DNA of 64,000 bases from Aminobacter anthyllidis (GTDB lineage Bacteria; Pseudomonadota; Alphaproteobacteria; Rhizobiales; Rhizobiaceae), in assembly GCF_018555685.1 (NCBI RefSeq), contig NZ_JAFLWW010000001.1, positions 62,001 to 126,000 on the forward strand, read 5' to 3'. The position numbers and the translations under genes are program-made. Positions 19,388-29,027 of the stretch are shown piece by piece (the stretch's first letter is position 1; each line of letters opens with the position of its first letter). The notes under the pieces were generated by a model. It did not search any database. It had not been told where the DNA came from and saw only the letters and a list, made by a program, of their open reading frames with translations.

Positions 19388-19732
19388 TTGCCGAGATTTC
19401 TTACCATCGACGTCAGTGGCATCGAGCCGGAAGCAGGCGCTCCGGCAAAGGACCGGCTGATTTCGGGCGACCCGAAATTCAGCACCTGGAATGCCGAGGA
19501 GGCCGATGGCGGGCTTTATGCCGGTATCTGGCAATCGACGCCGGGCAAATGGCGCATCGAATATGACGAATGGGAATTCTGCCATATCCTGTCGGGCGTC
19601 TCGGTGATTGCAGAGGATGGAGGCGAGGCCCGCACCGTCCGCGCCGGCGACAGCTTCGTTCTGCGGCCCGGCTTCGAGGGAAGCTGGGAAGTGCTTGAAA
19701 CGACTCGCAAGGAGTATGTGATCCGGCTCTGA
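19388..19732 (+). CDS. Cupin-domain protein (DUF861/Cupin_3)
   Basis: This small single-domain cupin has 114 residues and probably starts at the TTG at 19388, seven bases after GGGAG, giving LPRFLTIDVSG. The Cupin_3 signature is present: GLYAGIWQSTPGKWRIEYDEWEFCHILSG, then AGDSFVLRPGFEGSWEVLETTRKEYVI. One of the usual metal-binding His positions appears as Glu and Cys (EFCHIL), as in the EutQ/ureidoglycolate-type group. Its substrate is unknown. It is convergent with the acetyltransferase gene, three bases apart. Confidence 0.78.
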   Translation: MPRFLTIDVSGIEPEAGAPAKDRLISGDPKFSTWNAEEADGGLYAGIWQSTPGKWRIEYDEWEFCHILSGVSVIAEDGGEARTVRAGDSFVLRPGFEGSWEVLETTRKEYVIRL

Positions 19733-19735
19733 GCC

Positions 19736-20383
19736 TCAGTTCCTCCCGGCGTCGAATTTCTCGGACGCCAGTGCCAGCGCGTCGATCTCGTTCGCGCACA
19801 GCAGCGGCTTCAGCGCCTCGAATTTCTCTGCCCGCCATTCGTAGACCTGCAGCGCCAGCAGTTTGTCGATAACGGCCTGGGGAAAGCGCGTCTTGATCGG
19901 CACGGCCGGATTGCCCGCAACGATCGTGTAGGGCGCCACGTCCTTGGTGACGATAGCGCCTGATGCGACAATCGCCCCTTCGCCAATGGTGATGCCGGGC
20001 ATGACCATGGCGCGCATGCCGATCCACGCACCGTCGCCGATGATCGTGTCGCCCTTGCCGGCATAGGCATCCAGAATGACCTCTGGGAAGGGGTACAGGC
20101 TGAACCAGTCCGTACGGTGCGTGTGGTTGCCGCCGAGCAGGATTACCGCCTCCGCGCCGATGCAGACGTAGTCGCCGATATGCAACTGGTCGATCGGCCA
20201 GGCGGGCTCCCATGCCTTGAGGCTGTACTCGTCGCCATAGAGATAGCGCACCACGCTGTCTTCGAACGATCCCGACCAGGCATCGCTGTAGTAGCTGTGC
20301 GTGCCGCGAACATGGATGTTCGGGTTCCTGACGGTCTCGTGCAGGAGTTCCACTTTTGACCAGTGCTTGGTGTCGTTCTTCAT
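19736..20383 (-). CDS. CatB-related O-acetyltransferase (hexapeptide repeat, XAT type)
   Basis: This trimeric left-handed beta-helix acetyltransferase is 215 residues from the ATG at 20383, which has GAGGA upstream. It resembles the xenobiotic acetyltransferases: a loop containing HTHRTDWFSLYPFP, then hexapeptide turns IGDGAWIGMRAMVMPGITIG and GAIVASGAIVTKDV, and the closing VAGNPAVPIKTRF. CatB-type enzymes acetylate chloramphenicol or virginiamycin, but chromosomal members often act on sugars or unknown alcohols, so resistance is not implied. It stands alone, facing the cupin gene. Confidence 0.85.
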   Translation of the reverse strand: MKNDTKHWSKVELLHETVRNPNIHVRGTHSYYSDAWSGSFEDSVVRYLYGDEYSLKAWEPAWPIDQLHIGDYVCIGAEAVILLGGNHTHRTDWFSLYPFPEVILDAYAGKGDTIIGDGAWIGMRAMVMPGITIGEGAIVASGAIVTKDVAPYTIVAGNPAVPIKTRFPQAVIDKLLALQVYEWRAEKFEALKPLLCANEIDALALASEKFDAGRN

Positions 20384-20702
20384 CGCGTAAAATCCTCGGA
20401 GGTCGTCGTAGCTGCTGCCTCTATGACCACTGGTTTCAAAATGCCCGTTCCAGCCGGGGCGCCGTATGCGCCCGCCAGCCGCTGCCGGACATCGTCTGAT
20501 TTGGTCCACTACCGCAGCAAGTGGGGAAAGTTCCAGTACCGAGCGTTGAGCCAGCTATCGCTGCGAAAGTTAGCGGTAGCTGAAATCATGCGTGCTTAGC
20601 GGTCTTGCGCAACGCTTATGCGGCATCCTATTTACAGGGCAAAGCCTCTGAACCGATTCTGCCCGTCCGGCGCCGGAATCCCCTCACGAAAAGGGATAGT
20701 CG
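20384..20702. other. Intergenic region upstream of clpP (319 bp)
   Basis: The region separates the divergent acetyltransferase gene from clpP. It contains the inverted repeat at 20553-20581 and, next to the clpP ATG, an AAAAGGGA ribosome site. I see no credible gene and no clear heat-shock promoter. Confidence 0.5.
20553..20581. repeat. 10-bp inverted repeat in the clpP upstream region
   Basis: AGCTATCGCT at 20553-20562 and AGCGGTAGCT at 20572-20581 are reverse complements with one G/T difference, which would pair as a wobble in RNA. The loop is nine bases. It lies 121 bases before clpP and could be an operator, a leader hairpin or the terminator of a short upstream transcript; no T-tract follows. 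Confidence 0.4.
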
Positions 20703-21335
20703 ATGAAGAACCCCGTCGAAACATACATGAACCTCGTTCCGATGGTGGTCGAGCAGACCAACCGGGGCGAGCGCGCCTACGATATCTTCTCGCGCCTGCT
20801 CAAGGAGCGCATCATCTTCATCACCGGTCCGGTCGAAGATGGCATGGCGACGCTTGTCTGCGCCCAGCTTTTGTTCCTCGAAGCCGAGAACCCGAAGAAA
20901 GAGATCAACCTCTACATCAACTCGCCTGGTGGCGTGGTGACCTCGGGCATGGCGATCTACGACACCATGCAGTTCATCAAGCCGGCGGTTTCGACGTTGT
21001 GCATCGGCCAGGCGGCCTCGATGGGCTCGCTGCTGCTCTGCGCCGGCCACAAGGATATGCGTTTTGCCACGCCGAACGCCCGCATCATGGTGCACCAGCC
21101 ATCGGGCGGCTTCCAGGGCCAGGCTTCGGATATCGAACGCCACGCCCAGGACATCGTCAAGCTCAAGCGCCGTCTCAACGAGATCTATGTCAAGCACACC
21201 GGCAAGGACTACGAGACCATTGAAAAGACGCTCGACCGCGACCATTTCATGACCGCGGACGAGGCACGCGACTTTGGTTTGATCGACAAGGTCATCGCAA
21301 GCCGCGACCCTGTTGAGGGTGCTACCGCTTCGTGA
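20703..21335 (+). CDS. clpP: ATP-dependent Clp protease proteolytic subunit
   Basis: ClpP forms the barrel-shaped serine protease that degrades proteins unfolded by ClpX or ClpA. The product is 210 residues. The catalytic Ser106 lies in [10 protein letters not shown] and His131 in VHQPSGG, with the Asp in the TLDRDHFM region. Two oligomer-contact segments ([18 protein letters not shown] and [10 protein letters not shown]) are conserved. It precedes clpX, with 301 bases between them, and lon follows, as in other Rhizobiales. Confidence 0.98.
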   Translation: MKNPVETYMNLVPMVVEQTNRGERAYDIFSRLLKERIIFITGPVEDGMATLVCAQLLFLEAENPKKEINLYINSPGGVVTSGMAIYDTMQFIKPAVSTLCIGQAASMGSLLLCAGHKDMRFATPNARIMVHQPSGGFQGQASDIERHAQDIVKLKRRLNEIYVKHTGKDYETIEKTLDRDHFMTADEARDFGLIDKVIASRDPVEGATAS

Positions 21336-21636
21336 TTGGACGCTGCGACCTGCCTACGAGGTCACATCTCGCATTTTTGAGGTGCCCTGCGGCATTTCGG
21401 ACACATTTTGCTGTTCCCACAGCGAAAGCGTCGGCCTACGTTAAGGCCGCGTTGAGCTTCGACGGCTTAGCGTTGTTCAAGGGTGCCGCGACTCGTTGCA
21501 GCGACTTCTGGAATGTGAGTTGTACGGAGCTCGTTGCGGCGGCCATGGAATGGCGCTGGCGGCGTCCGTCGTTAGATTGCATATGCGCCCCAAAGCCAGA
21601 CCAGCGGCCGGGCGGCAGTGAAAGGACTTGGACAAG
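21336..21636. other. clpP-clpX intergenic region (301 bp)
   Basis: No supported gene lies here. A short open frame across the gap has low-complexity, non-conserved composition and no ribosome site. The length suggests clpX has its own promoter. An AAAGGA ribosome site lies ten bases before the clpX ATG at 21637. I could not identify a specific promoter or a terminator for clpP. Confidence 0.5.
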
Positions 21637-22911
21637 ATGAGCAAGGTCAGCAACGGCGGCGGCGACTCCAAGAACACGCTCTATTGCTCGTTCTGCGGCA
21701 AGAGCCAGCATGAGGTACGCAAACTCATAGCCGGTCCGACCGTCTTCATCTGCGACGAATGCGTCGAACTGTGCATGGACATCATCCGCGAGGAAAACAA
21801 AACCTCGATGGTGAAGTCGCGCGAGGGCGTGCCGACACCGCAGGAAATCCTCAAGGTTCTGGACGACTACGTCATTGGTCAGCCTTACGCCAAGCGCGTG
21901 CTGTCGGTGGCCGTCCACAACCACTACAAGCGCCTGGCGCATGCCTCGAAGAGCAACGACGTCGAATTGGCGAAGTCGAACATCCTGCTGATCGGCCCGA
22001 CCGGCTGCGGCAAGACGCTGCTCGCCCAGACGCTCGCCCGCATCATCGACGTGCCGTTCACAATGGCGGACGCGACGACGCTGACCGAAGCCGGTTATGT
22101 CGGCGAGGACGTCGAAAACATCATCCTCAAGCTGCTGCAGTCGGCCGACTACAATGTCGAACGGGCTCAGCGCGGCATCGTTTACATCGACGAAATCGAC
22201 AAGATCTCGCGCAAGTCGGACAATCCTTCGATAACCCGCGACGTGTCGGGCGAGGGCGTCCAGCAGGCGCTGCTGAAGATCATGGAAGGCACCGTGGCTT
22301 CCGTCCCACCCCAGGGCGGCCGCAAGCACCCGCAGCAGGAATTCCTGCAGGTCGACACGGCCAACATCCTGTTCATCTGCGGCGGCGCGTTTGCCGGCCT
22401 CGACAAGATCATCTCGGATCGCGGCCGCAAGACCTCGATCGGGTTTGGCGCGACTGTCGCTTCGCCGGAAGACCGGCGCAGCGGTGAAGTGTTCCGCCTC
22501 GTCGAGCCTGAGGATCTGCTGAAGTTCGGCCTGATCCCCGAGTTCGTCGGCCGTCTGCCGGTTTTGGCTACGCTTGAAGACCTCGACGAGCCTGCGTTGA
22601 TCCAGATCCTGACCGAGCCGAAGAACGCTCTGGTCAAGCAGTACCAGCGCCTGTTCGAGATGGAGAATGTGGATCTCACCTTCCACGAGAACGCGCTGTC
22701 GGCGATCGCCAAGCGCGCCATCGAGCGCAAGACCGGCGCCCGCGGCCTGCGTTCGATCATGGAAGCGATCCTGCTCGACACCATGTTCGAGCTTCCAGCG
22801 CTCGAAGGCGTCCAGGAAGTGGTGATTTCGGAAGAGGTGGTGACCGGCAGTGCCCGGCCGCTCTACATCTACTCCGAACAGAAGGAAAAGAAGGGCAACG
22901 TCAGCGCCTGA
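21637..22911 (+). CDS. clpX: Clp protease ATP-binding subunit ClpX
   Basis: ClpX is the hexameric AAA+ unfoldase that feeds substrates to ClpP. It is 424 residues from the ATG at 21637. The N-terminal zinc domain has the four cysteines in [12 protein letters not shown] and [10 protein letters not shown]. Walker A is [12 protein letters not shown], Walker B is [10 protein letters not shown], the pore loop is in [12 protein letters not shown], and the sensor-2 region is [13 protein letters not shown]. The IGFGA ClpP-binding loop is present at TSIGFGATV, indicating a partner of the clpP product upstream. Confidence 0.98.
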   Translation: MSKVSNGGGDSKNTLYCSFCGKSQHEVRKLIAGPTVFICDECVELCMDIIREENKTSMVKSREGVPTPQEILKVLDDYVIGQPYAKRVLSVAVHNHYKRLAHASKSNDVELAKSNILLIGPTGCGKTLLAQTLARIIDVPFTMADATTLTEAGYVGEDVENIILKLLQSADYNVERAQRGIVYIDEIDKISRKSDNPSITRDVSGEGVQQALLKIMEGTVASVPPQGGRKHPQQEFLQVDTANILFICGGAFAGLDKIISDRGRKTSIGFGATVASPEDRRSGEVFRLVEPEDLLKFGLIPEFVGRLPVLATLEDLDEPALIQILTEPKNALVKQYQRLFEMENVDLTFHENALSAIAKRAIERKTGARGLRSIMEAILLDTMFELPALEGVQEVVISEEVVTGSARPLYIYSEQKEKKGNVSA

Positions 22912-22943
22912 GGCCTGGCAGTTCCCCTTTGACCGCTCCAGCG

Positions 22944-22966
22944 AACGGCGCCCCAGCGGCGCCGTT
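22944..22966 (+). terminator. Stem-loop downstream of clpX
   Basis: AACGGCGCC and GGCGCCGTT form a perfect 9-bp stem with a CCAGC loop, 33 bases after the clpX stop. Only a short T-run follows (TTGGCATTTGG), so it may be a weak or Rho-assisted terminator or a 3'-end stabiliser separating clpX from lon. Confidence 0.5.
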
Positions 22967-23179
22967 GGCATTTGGAGCCTCGTCGGTTCGGGCCTGCAAA
23001 CGGAAGCGTGATTGGCCTTGATGTTTACCCGACGAAGCTCCAACTAACGAAGAAGAGGCGATGGGTGGGTTTTCGTGCTGTAATGCCGCGCGGTAATCGG
23101 CGGTAGGCGGAACCGTCCATGGTCGTTAATATGAGATTCGCGGTTGGCCTTGCGCGGCTGCGAAATGAAAGGTTGGACA

Positions 23180-25594
23180 ATGGCCAAAATATCCCGCTCT
23201 TCCAGCGAAGGTACCTTCGCAGTCCTGCCGTTGCGCGACATTGTCGTGTTCCCGCACATGATCGTTCCGCTGTTTGTGGGGCGTGAAAAGTCGATCAAGG
23301 CTCTGGAAGAGGTGATGGGTCAGGAAAAGCAGATCCTGCTTGCGACCCAGATGAATGCCGCCGACGATGATCCCGAGCCGGGCGCCATCTACGACATCGG
23401 CACGCTCGCCAATGTGCTGCAGCTGCTGAAGCTGCCGGACGGCACCGTCAAGGTGCTGGTCGAAGGCACGACGCGCGCCAAGATTCAGTCCTTCACCGAC
23501 AAGCCCGATTTCCACGAGGCCCACGCTCTTGTCTTGAGCGAGCCCGAGGAGGAAGAGGTCGAAGTCGAGGCGCTGGCCCGTTCGGTGGTTTCCGACTTCG
23601 AAAACTACGTCAAGCTGAACAAGAAGATTTCGCCCGAGGTGGTTGGTGCTGCCAGCCAGATCGAGGACTATTCCAAGCTCGCCGATACGGTGGCCTCGCA
23701 TCTCGCGATCAAGATCACCGAGAAGCAGGAAATGCTCGGCACGCTGTCCGTCAAGGAACGGCTCGAGAAGGCGATGGGCTTCATGGAAGCCGAAATCTCC
23801 GTCCTGCAGGTGGAAAAGCGCATCCGCAGCCGCGTCAAGCGGCAGATGGAGAAGACCCAGCGCGAGTACTACCTCAACGAGCAGATGAAGGCGATCCAGA
23901 AGGAACTCGGCGAAGGCGAAGATGGCCGCGACGAGTCCGCCGAGATCGAAGCGCGCATCAAGAAGACCAAGCTTTCGAAGGAGGCCCGCGAAAAGGCGGA
24001 TGCCGAGCTCAAGAAGCTGCGTTCGATGTCGCCGATGTCGGCTGAAGCCACAGTTGTGCGCAACTATCTCGACTGGATCCTGTCGATTCCGTGGGGCAAG
24101 AACTCCAAGGTCAAGCAGGACCTGAACTTCGCCCAGGAGGTGCTCGACACCGACCACTACGGCCTCGACAAGGTCAAGGACCGCATCGTCGAGTATCTCG
24201 CCGTGCAGAGCCGCCAGAAGAAGCTCAAGGGGCCGATCCTGTGCCTCGTTGGCCCTCCCGGTGTCGGCAAGACCTCGCTCGGCAAGTCGATCGCCAAGGC
24301 GACCGGCCGTGAGTTCGTACGCATGGCGCTCGGCGGCGTGCGTGACGAAGCCGAGATCCGCGGTCACCGCCGCACCTATATCGGCTCGATGCCCGGCAAG
24401 GTCATCCAGTCGATGAAGAAGGCCAAGAAGTCGAACCCGCTCTTCCTGCTCGACGAGATCGACAAGATGGGCCAGGACTTCCGTGGCGATCCTTCGTCGG
24501 CGCTGCTCGAGGTGCTCGATCCGGAACAGAACGCAACGTTCATGGACCACTATCTGGAGGTCGAGTACGACCTTTCGAGCGTGATGTTCGTGACGACGGC
24601 GAATACGCTGAACATTCCTGCGCCCTTGATGGACCGCATGGAGATCATCCGTATCGCCGGCTACACGGAAGACGAGAAGGTCGAGATCGCCAAGCGGCAT
24701 CTGATGTCCAAGGTCGTGCGCGACCATGCGCTGCAGCCGAAGGAATTCTCGGTGTCCGAGGATGCCATCCGCGGCATCATCCAGACCTACACGCGGGAAG
24801 CCGGTGTCCGCAGCCTCGAGCGCGAGCTGATGAAGCTTGGGCGCAAGGCGGTCACCGAGATCATCAAGACCAAGAAGAAGTCGGTGAAGGTCACCGCCGC
24901 CAACTTGGACGAGTATCTCGGCGTGCCGCGCTACCGCTTCGGACAGGTCGAGGCTGACGATCAGGTTGGCGTCGTCACCGGTCTGGCCTGGACAGAGGTC
25001 GGCGGCGAATTGCTGACGATCGAAGGCGTGATGATGCCCGGCAAGGGTCGCATGACCGTCACCGGCAACCTGCGCGACGTCATGAAGGAGTCGATTTCGG
25101 CGGCGGCATCTTATGTCCGCAGCCGCGCCATCGATTTCGGCATCGAGCCGCCGCTGTTCGACAAGCGCGACATCCATGTGCACGTGCCGGAAGGCGCGAC
25201 GCCCAAGGACGGTCCCTCGGCCGGCGTTGGCATGGCGACGGCCATCGTCTCGATAATGACCGGTATCCCGGTCAAGGCGGATGTTGCGATGACTGGCGAG
25301 ATCACGCTGCGTGGTCGCGTGCTGCCGATCGGCGGCCTCAAGGAAAAGCTGCTTGCAGCGCTTCGCGGCGGCATCAAGAAGGTGCTGATCCCGGAAGAAA
25401 ACGCCAAGGACCTGGCGGAGATTCCGGAAAACGTGAAGAGCGGCATGGAGATCATCCCGGTCAGCCGCATGGGCGAAGTGCTCAGGCACGCTCTGGTGCG
25501 CATGCCCGAGCCGATCGAATGGACCGAGCCTGTCGATGTGGCTGCGTCCAAGTCGGATGCCGGCGACGATGCCGGCAAGGGCTTCGCTCATTAG
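23180..25594 (+). CDS. lon: ATP-dependent protease La (Lon)
   Basis: Lon is the cytoplasmic AAA+ serine protease for damaged and regulatory proteins. The ATG at 23180 gives 804 residues and the conserved N-terminus [27 protein letters not shown]. Walker A is [15 protein letters not shown] and Walker B is [10 protein letters not shown]. The Ser-Lys dyad lies in [10 protein letters not shown] and in the GLKEKLLAA region. An in-frame ATG at 23165 would add five residues. A strong terminator follows 26 bases after the stop, and the HU gene comes next, which is the standard order in alphaproteobacteria. Confidence 0.98.
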   Translation: MAKISRSSSEGTFAVLPLRDIVVFPHMIVPLFVGREKSIKALEEVMGQEKQILLATQMNAADDDPEPGAIYDIGTLANVLQLLKLPDGTVKVLVEGTTRAKIQSFTDKPDFHEAHALVLSEPEEEEVEVEALARSVVSDFENYVKLNKKISPEVVGAASQIEDYSKLADTVASHLAIKITEKQEMLGTLSVKERLEKAMGFMEAEISVLQVEKRIRSRVKRQMEKTQREYYLNEQMKAIQKELGEGEDGRDESAEIEARIKKTKLSKEAREKADAELKKLRSMSPMSAEATVVRNYLDWILSIPWGKNSKVKQDLNFAQEVLDTDHYGLDKVKDRIVEYLAVQSRQKKLKGPILCLVGPPGVGKTSLGKSIAKATGREFVRMALGGVRDEAEIRGHRRTYIGSMPGKVIQSMKKAKKSNPLFLLDEIDKMGQDFRGDPSSALLEVLDPEQNATFMDHYLEVEYDLSSVMFVTTANTLNIPAPLMDRMEIIRIAGYTEDEKVEIAKRHLMSKVVRDHALQPKEFSVSEDAIRGIIQTYTREAGVRSLERELMKLGRKAVTEIIKTKKKSVKVTAANLDEYLGVPRYRFGQVEADDQVGVVTGLAWTEVGGELLTIEGVMMPGKGRMTVTGNLRDVMKESISAAASYVRSRAIDFGIEPPLFDKRDIHVHVPEGATPKDGPSAGVGMATAIVSIMTGIPVKADVAMTGEITLRGRVLPIGGLKEKLLAALRGGIKKVLIPEENAKDLAEIPENVKSGMEIIPVSRMGEVLRHALVRMPEPIEWTEPVDVAASKSDAGDDAGKGFAH

Positions 25595-25620
25595 CTGCAT
25601 CTAAAGTTGAGCCAAAAACG

Positions 25621-25648
25621 AAAAAGCCGGGCACGCGCCCGGCTTTTT
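25621..25648 (+). terminator. Rho-independent terminator of lon
   Basis: AAAAAGCCGGGC, loop ACGC and GCCCGGCTTTTT form a stem with a GC core flanked by A and T tracts. The symmetric tracts could let it work in both directions, but only lon ends here. Confidence 0.9.
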
Positions 25649-25777
25649 CATGTGAAAAACCGCAGAAATCCGGGCTTTGTGAGCCTTTTCGACTTGGTTG
25701 TGGCGCAGCTTTTTTCTAAAGTCCGTGTCCTACCGGCTGAGTCTAATGTCCCGGTTTTCTCATGGAAGGGAATTTGA

Positions 25778-26050
25778 ATGAACAAGAACGAACTAGTGTC
25801 CGCCGTCGCCGAGGCATCCAAGCTCTCCAAGGGTGACGCGCAGTCCGCTGTCGACGCTGTTTTTTCCGTCATCACCGGCGAACTGAAGAGCGGCGGCGAC
25901 GTCCGGCTTGTCGGTTTCGGAAATTTCACCGTGTCAAAACGTGCGGAGTCGACTGGCCGCAACCCGCAGACCGGTGCGGAAGTGAAGATTCCGGCGCGCA
26001 CGGTACCGAAGTTCTCGGCCGGCAAAGGCCTCAAGGACGCTGTCAACTGA
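25778..26050 (+). CDS. HU family DNA-binding protein
   Basis: This nucleoid protein bends and compacts DNA as a dimer. The 90-residue product starts MNKNELVSAVAEASKLSKGDAQ and contains the HU signature GFGNFTVSKRAESTGRNPQTG with the DNA-binding arm and its intercalating Pro in KIPARTVPKF. The ATG follows AAGGGAA. Its place directly after lon matches hupB in other Rhizobiales. A clear terminator follows, so it is monocistronic. Confidence 0.97.
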   Translation: MNKNELVSAVAEASKLSKGDAQSAVDAVFSVITGELKSGGDVRLVGFGNFTVSKRAESTGRNPQTGAEVKIPARTVPKFSAGKGLKDAVN

Positions 26051-26076
26051 TCGCTCTTCAGCCGATGCAATGCTTG

Positions 26077-26107
26077 AAAAGCCGGGTTCGCCCGGCTTTT
26101 CTTTTTT
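26077..26107 (+). terminator. Rho-independent terminator of the HU gene
   Basis: AAAAGCCGGG, loop TTCG and CCCGGCTTTT form a stable stem followed by CTTTTTT, 26 bases after the HU stop. It is a strong intrinsic terminator. Confidence 0.92.
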
Positions 26108-26151
26108 GAGCGATCGCATTGTGCAGCGAGCCTCGAAGGACGCACTAAGAC

Positions 26152-26183
26152 AAAAGGGGCCGCGGCTAAGCCACGGCCCCTTT
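26152..26183 (-). terminator. Terminator downstream of the M24 peptidase gene
   Basis: AAAGGGGCCGCGGC and GCCACGGCCCCTTT pair with one mismatch around a short TAA loop. In the minus-strand transcript the stem ends in a run of four T residues. It lies about 60 bases beyond the peptidase stop and between convergent genes, so it probably ends the peptidase transcript. Confidence 0.75.
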
Positions 26184-26245
26184 GACATTGTCGGTGGGAC
26201 AAAGATTTGCTGGGCGGTGCCGCCAGGCCGCCCGCCCAGCGTGGT

Positions 26246-27340
26246 TCAGGCCTTCACGCGGAACACTTCACGCGACAGGTCGGACAGCACTTCGGCACGA
26301 TTGCCGCGCAGGATCACGATCTCTTCCAGCCTGAGCCCGAAGCGGCCCTGGAGGTAGATGCCCGGCTCGATCGAGAACACGTTGCCTTCCACAAGGACCG
26401 TTTCCGAGGTGCCGGTGATGTAGGGCTGCTCGTGGATATCGATGCCGAGGCCATGACCGGTACGGTGCAGGAAGAAGTCGCCATAGCCGGCAGCCGTAAT
26501 GACGTCGCGCGCGGCCTTGTCGACTTCCTTGGCTGCCACGCCCGGCTTTGCTACGGCAATCGCCGCCTGCACTGCGCGCTCCAGAACGCCATGAACCTCG
26601 TCGAAGCCTTCCGGCTTTTCGCCGAAAACGCCGACGCGGGTCATGTCCGAGGGGTAGCCATCCTTTCGGCCGCCGATGTCGATCAGCACGGCCTCGTTCG
26701 CCTTGAGCTTGCGGTCGCCGGTGTGATGATGCGGGAAGGCACCGTTTTCGCCGAAGCAGACGCTGGTGAACTCGGGCTTGGCACCATTGGCGGCGTAGAA
26801 GTCGCGGATCGCCTGTGCCACTTCCAACTCGGTCACGCCTTCCTTGAGCGCGGCAAAGCCGGCGCGCATGGCGCCGTCGTTGAGCACTGCGTTCATCTTG
26901 AGCAGCGCGTACTCGGCCTCGTCCTTCTGGCCGCGCAGGAAGCTCACTGTATCGGCGAGGAAGCCACGCTCGGCACTTGGCAGGGCGTCGATGACCAGCA
27001 GCGCGAAATCGGCGCGCATGGTTTCGTCGAGCGCGATCTTGAGCTTGCCGTTGTCAGAGCCGCAATCCTTGAGCAGCTTGGCAAGTGCGGCGCCGGGGCC
27101 GTCGGCATCGGTCCACGGGTAGAACGGCAATTTGGTGAAGGGGCGCTGGCTGTCGACGTTGAGCGCCGGCATCAGGAAACCGGCATGGTCCTTGGCGACG
27201 ATCAGCAGCACCGGGCGTTCGTCGCCATGCGGCGACATGCCGGCGAGCCAGACAAGGTGCGAAGAGGGGCCGACGACTACTAGGTCCGTCCCGGTTTCAG
27301 CCATGCGCTCGCGCAGCCGCGCCATCCGCTCTTCGTACAT
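26246..27340 (-). CDS. M24-family Xaa-Pro peptidase
   Basis: This predicted aminopeptidase P/prolidase-type enzyme is 364 residues with a creatinase N-terminal domain and a pita-bread catalytic domain. The five metal ligands are visible in order: Asp in AVLIDIGGRKDGY, Asp in YPSDMTRVG, His in HRTGHGLGIDIHE, Glu in VFSIEPGIY and Glu in LRLEEIVIL. It lies downstream of the peptide-binding protein gene on the same strand, so it probably breaks down imported proline-containing peptides in the cytoplasm. Substrate preference, dipeptide versus longer, cannot be decided. Confidence 0.9.
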   Translation of the reverse strand: MYEERMARLRERMAETGTDLVVVGPSSHLVWLAGMSPHGDERPVLLIVAKDHAGFLMPALNVDSQRPFTKLPFYPWTDADGPGAALAKLLKDCGSDNGKLKIALDETMRADFALLVIDALPSAERGFLADTVSFLRGQKDEAEYALLKMNAVLNDGAMRAGFAALKEGVTELEVAQAIRDFYAANGAKPEFTSVCFGENGAFPHHHTGDRKLKANEAVLIDIGGRKDGYPSDMTRVGVFGEKPEGFDEVHGVLERAVQAAIAVAKPGVAAKEVDKAARDVITAAGYGDFFLHRTGHGLGIDIHEQPYITGTSETVLVEGNVFSIEPGIYLQGRFGLRLEEIVILRGNRAEVLSDLSREVFRVKA

Positions 27341-27390
27341 CGTCTCTGCCTTCTTGGAGTTGGGGAGGGGTAGGGTGAGTTAAGGACAAT

Positions 27391-27416
27391 GGGACCGCCC
27401 GCAACGGGGCGGTCCC
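27391..27416 (-). terminator. 10-bp stem-loop between binding-protein and peptidase genes
   Basis: GGGACCGCCC and GGGCGGTCCC form a perfect 10-bp stem with a six-base loop, 16 bases beyond the binding-protein stop. No T-tract follows on the minus strand. Such stems often stabilise the abundant binding-protein message and reduce read-through to the next gene, here the peptidase. Confidence 0.55.
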
Positions 27417-27431
27417 TGTCAGTGCCGTTCG

Positions 27432-29027
27432 TCAGTTCTTCTTGACGAGGCGGTAGTAGACGAAGTCGGAGGTCGCGCCGTTGACGTAGCCCTCGACATT
27501 CTTGGCACGCGCCACCTGGGTCGCGGCCTGGAACATGACGACGATCGGCGACTTCTCCTGCACCTTCTTCTGCAGGTCGACATACATCGCGCTGCGCTTT
27601 GCCTGGTCAGGCTCGGCGAGTGCCGCCTTGGTCTCCTTGTTCAGCTCTTCCGGCACGGCCCAGCTGTTACGCCACGTGGTGGTCGACTGGTAGTTTCCGT
27701 CCGAGTTGTCCTCGTTGTAGGCGAAGGCCTTGGCGTTGGAATGCGGGTCCATGAAGTCAGGGCCCCAGTAAAGCAGCATCGCCTCATGCGTGCGCGCGCG
27801 GTACTTGGTGATCACCTGCGAGCCGGTGCCCGGCACGATGTCGAAGTTGATGCCTGCTTCGGCGAAGCTTGCCTGCAGCGACTGTGCCATGTCGGTGAAC
27901 GGCGTCGAGTTGATGACGTCGAGCGAAACCTTGATCGGCGTCTTGATGCCGGCGTCAGCCAGGATCTGCTTGGCCTTGGCCGGATCGTAGGTGTAGGGCG
28001 TCTCGTCGAGCGAACCCGGGAAGCCCGACGGCCAGAATGCCTGGTGCGTCTGCATCTGGCCCTTCAGGAAGGTGTCGGTCATGCCCTTGTAGTTGACCAG
28101 GTAGCGGGCGGCATCCCAAACGGCCGGCGGCGTCAGCGACTCGGTCTTCTGGTTGAACGACAGGAAGTGCACGGCGGCCTGCGGATAGGTCTCGGTGACC
28201 AGCGTGTCCTTGCCGGCGATCGTTGCAATCTGGTCCGACGTCAGGTTCTTGGCCATGTCGACGTCGCCCGATTCCAGCAGAAGCTGCTGGGTCGCGGCTT
28301 CAGCGACGTGGCGGATGATGACGCCCTTGATCGCGGGCGCGCCATTGAAATAGTCGGGGTTGGCGGCGAGGTTGATGATTTCGCCCGGGCGGAAAGCCTT
28401 GAGCACGAACGGGCCGGTACCGGCCGAGTTGGACTTCAGCCAGCCATTGCCCATGTCGCCATTGGCCTCGTTGGCCTGCAGCGTTGCGGCATCGACCACC
28501 GAACCCGGACGGGCGGCGAGCACGTTCAGCACGAAGGCCGAAGCGAAGTTGCCCTCATACTTGATCACGACCTTGTTGCCGTCGGCCTTGACCATCGAAT
28601 CGAAATTCTCGGGCGTCCAGCCGAGCTGCGTCAGGATGAAGGCCGGTGCCTTGTTGAGCACGATCACGCGCTTGAAAGAATAGACCACGTCTTCGGCGCG
28701 CAGCGGATTGCCGGAGGTGAACTTGACGCCGTCGCGCAGCGTAAACGTGATGGTCTTGTTGGCGTCGTCGGCCGTCCATTCCTTGGCCAGGCCAGCGGCC
28801 AGCGTCTTGGTGTCGGCGGCATCGTACTGGACGAGACGATCATAGGTCTGGGCGACGTATTCGCCCGAGGAGAACTCGTAGGCCTCCGCCGGGTCGATGC
28901 TGACGATGTCGTCGATATTCTGAGCCACCACGAGCACGCCGGCCGGCGTAGCTGCAAGGCTGATTGCTGGCGTCATCGGCATCGCCAGCGCCGCGGCGAG
29001 CAGCGCGGCTTTGAACAGTTTCATCAT
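27432..29027 (-). CDS. Peptide ABC transporter substrate-binding protein (family 5, DppA/OppA-like)
   Basis: This periplasmic binding protein delivers peptides to the divergent permeases. It is 531 residues with a Sec signal (MKLFKAALLAAALAMPMTPAISLA). The SBP_bac_5 features include YDRLVQYDAADTKTLAAGLAKEW, FTLRDGVKFTSGNPLRAEDVVYSFKR and GTGPFVLKAFRPGE. Two adjacent ATG codons at 29027 and 29024 follow GGAGAGAA. The start overlaps the stop of the XRE regulator gene, indicating translational coupling. The ligand could be dipeptides or another small compound; the neighbouring peptidase favours peptides. Confidence 0.9.
   Translation of the reverse strand: MMKLFKAALLAAALAMPMTPAISLAATPAGVLVVAQNIDDIVSIDPAEAYEFSSGEYVAQTYDRLVQYDAADTKTLAAGLAKEWTADDANKTITFTLRDGVKFTSGNPLRAEDVVYSFKRVIVLNKAPAFILTQLGWTPENFDSMVKADGNKVVIKYEGNFASAFVLNVLAARPGSVVDAATLQANEANGDMGNGWLKSNSAGTGPFVLKAFRPGEIINLAANPDYFNGAPAIKGVIIRHVAEAATQQLLLESGDVDMAKNLTSDQIATIAGKDTLVTETYPQAAVHFLSFNQKTESLTPPAVWDAARYLVNYKGMTDTFLKGQMQTHQAFWPSGFPGSLDETPYTYDPAKAKQILADAGIKTPIKVSLDVINSTPFTDMAQSLQASFAEAGINFDIVPGTGSQVITKYRARTHEAMLLYWGPDFMDPHSNAKAFAYNEDNSDGNYQSTTTWRNSWAVPEELNKETKAALAEPDQAKRSAMYVDLQKKVQEKSPIVVMFQAATQVARAKNVEGYVNGATSDFVYYRLVKKN

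Noticed and set aside
19736-20383. Chloramphenicol resistance gene
   Set aside because: XAT-type fold only; chromosomal members commonly have other substrates and nothing suggests acquisition.
21332-21640. 102-codon open frame between clpP and clpX
   Set aside because: No ribosome site, no domain, and atypical composition; treated as intergenic.
23126-25600. 824-codon open frame antisense to lon
   Set aside because: It mirrors the lon gene in a GC-rich genome, has Arg/His/Leu-rich shadow composition and no domain match.
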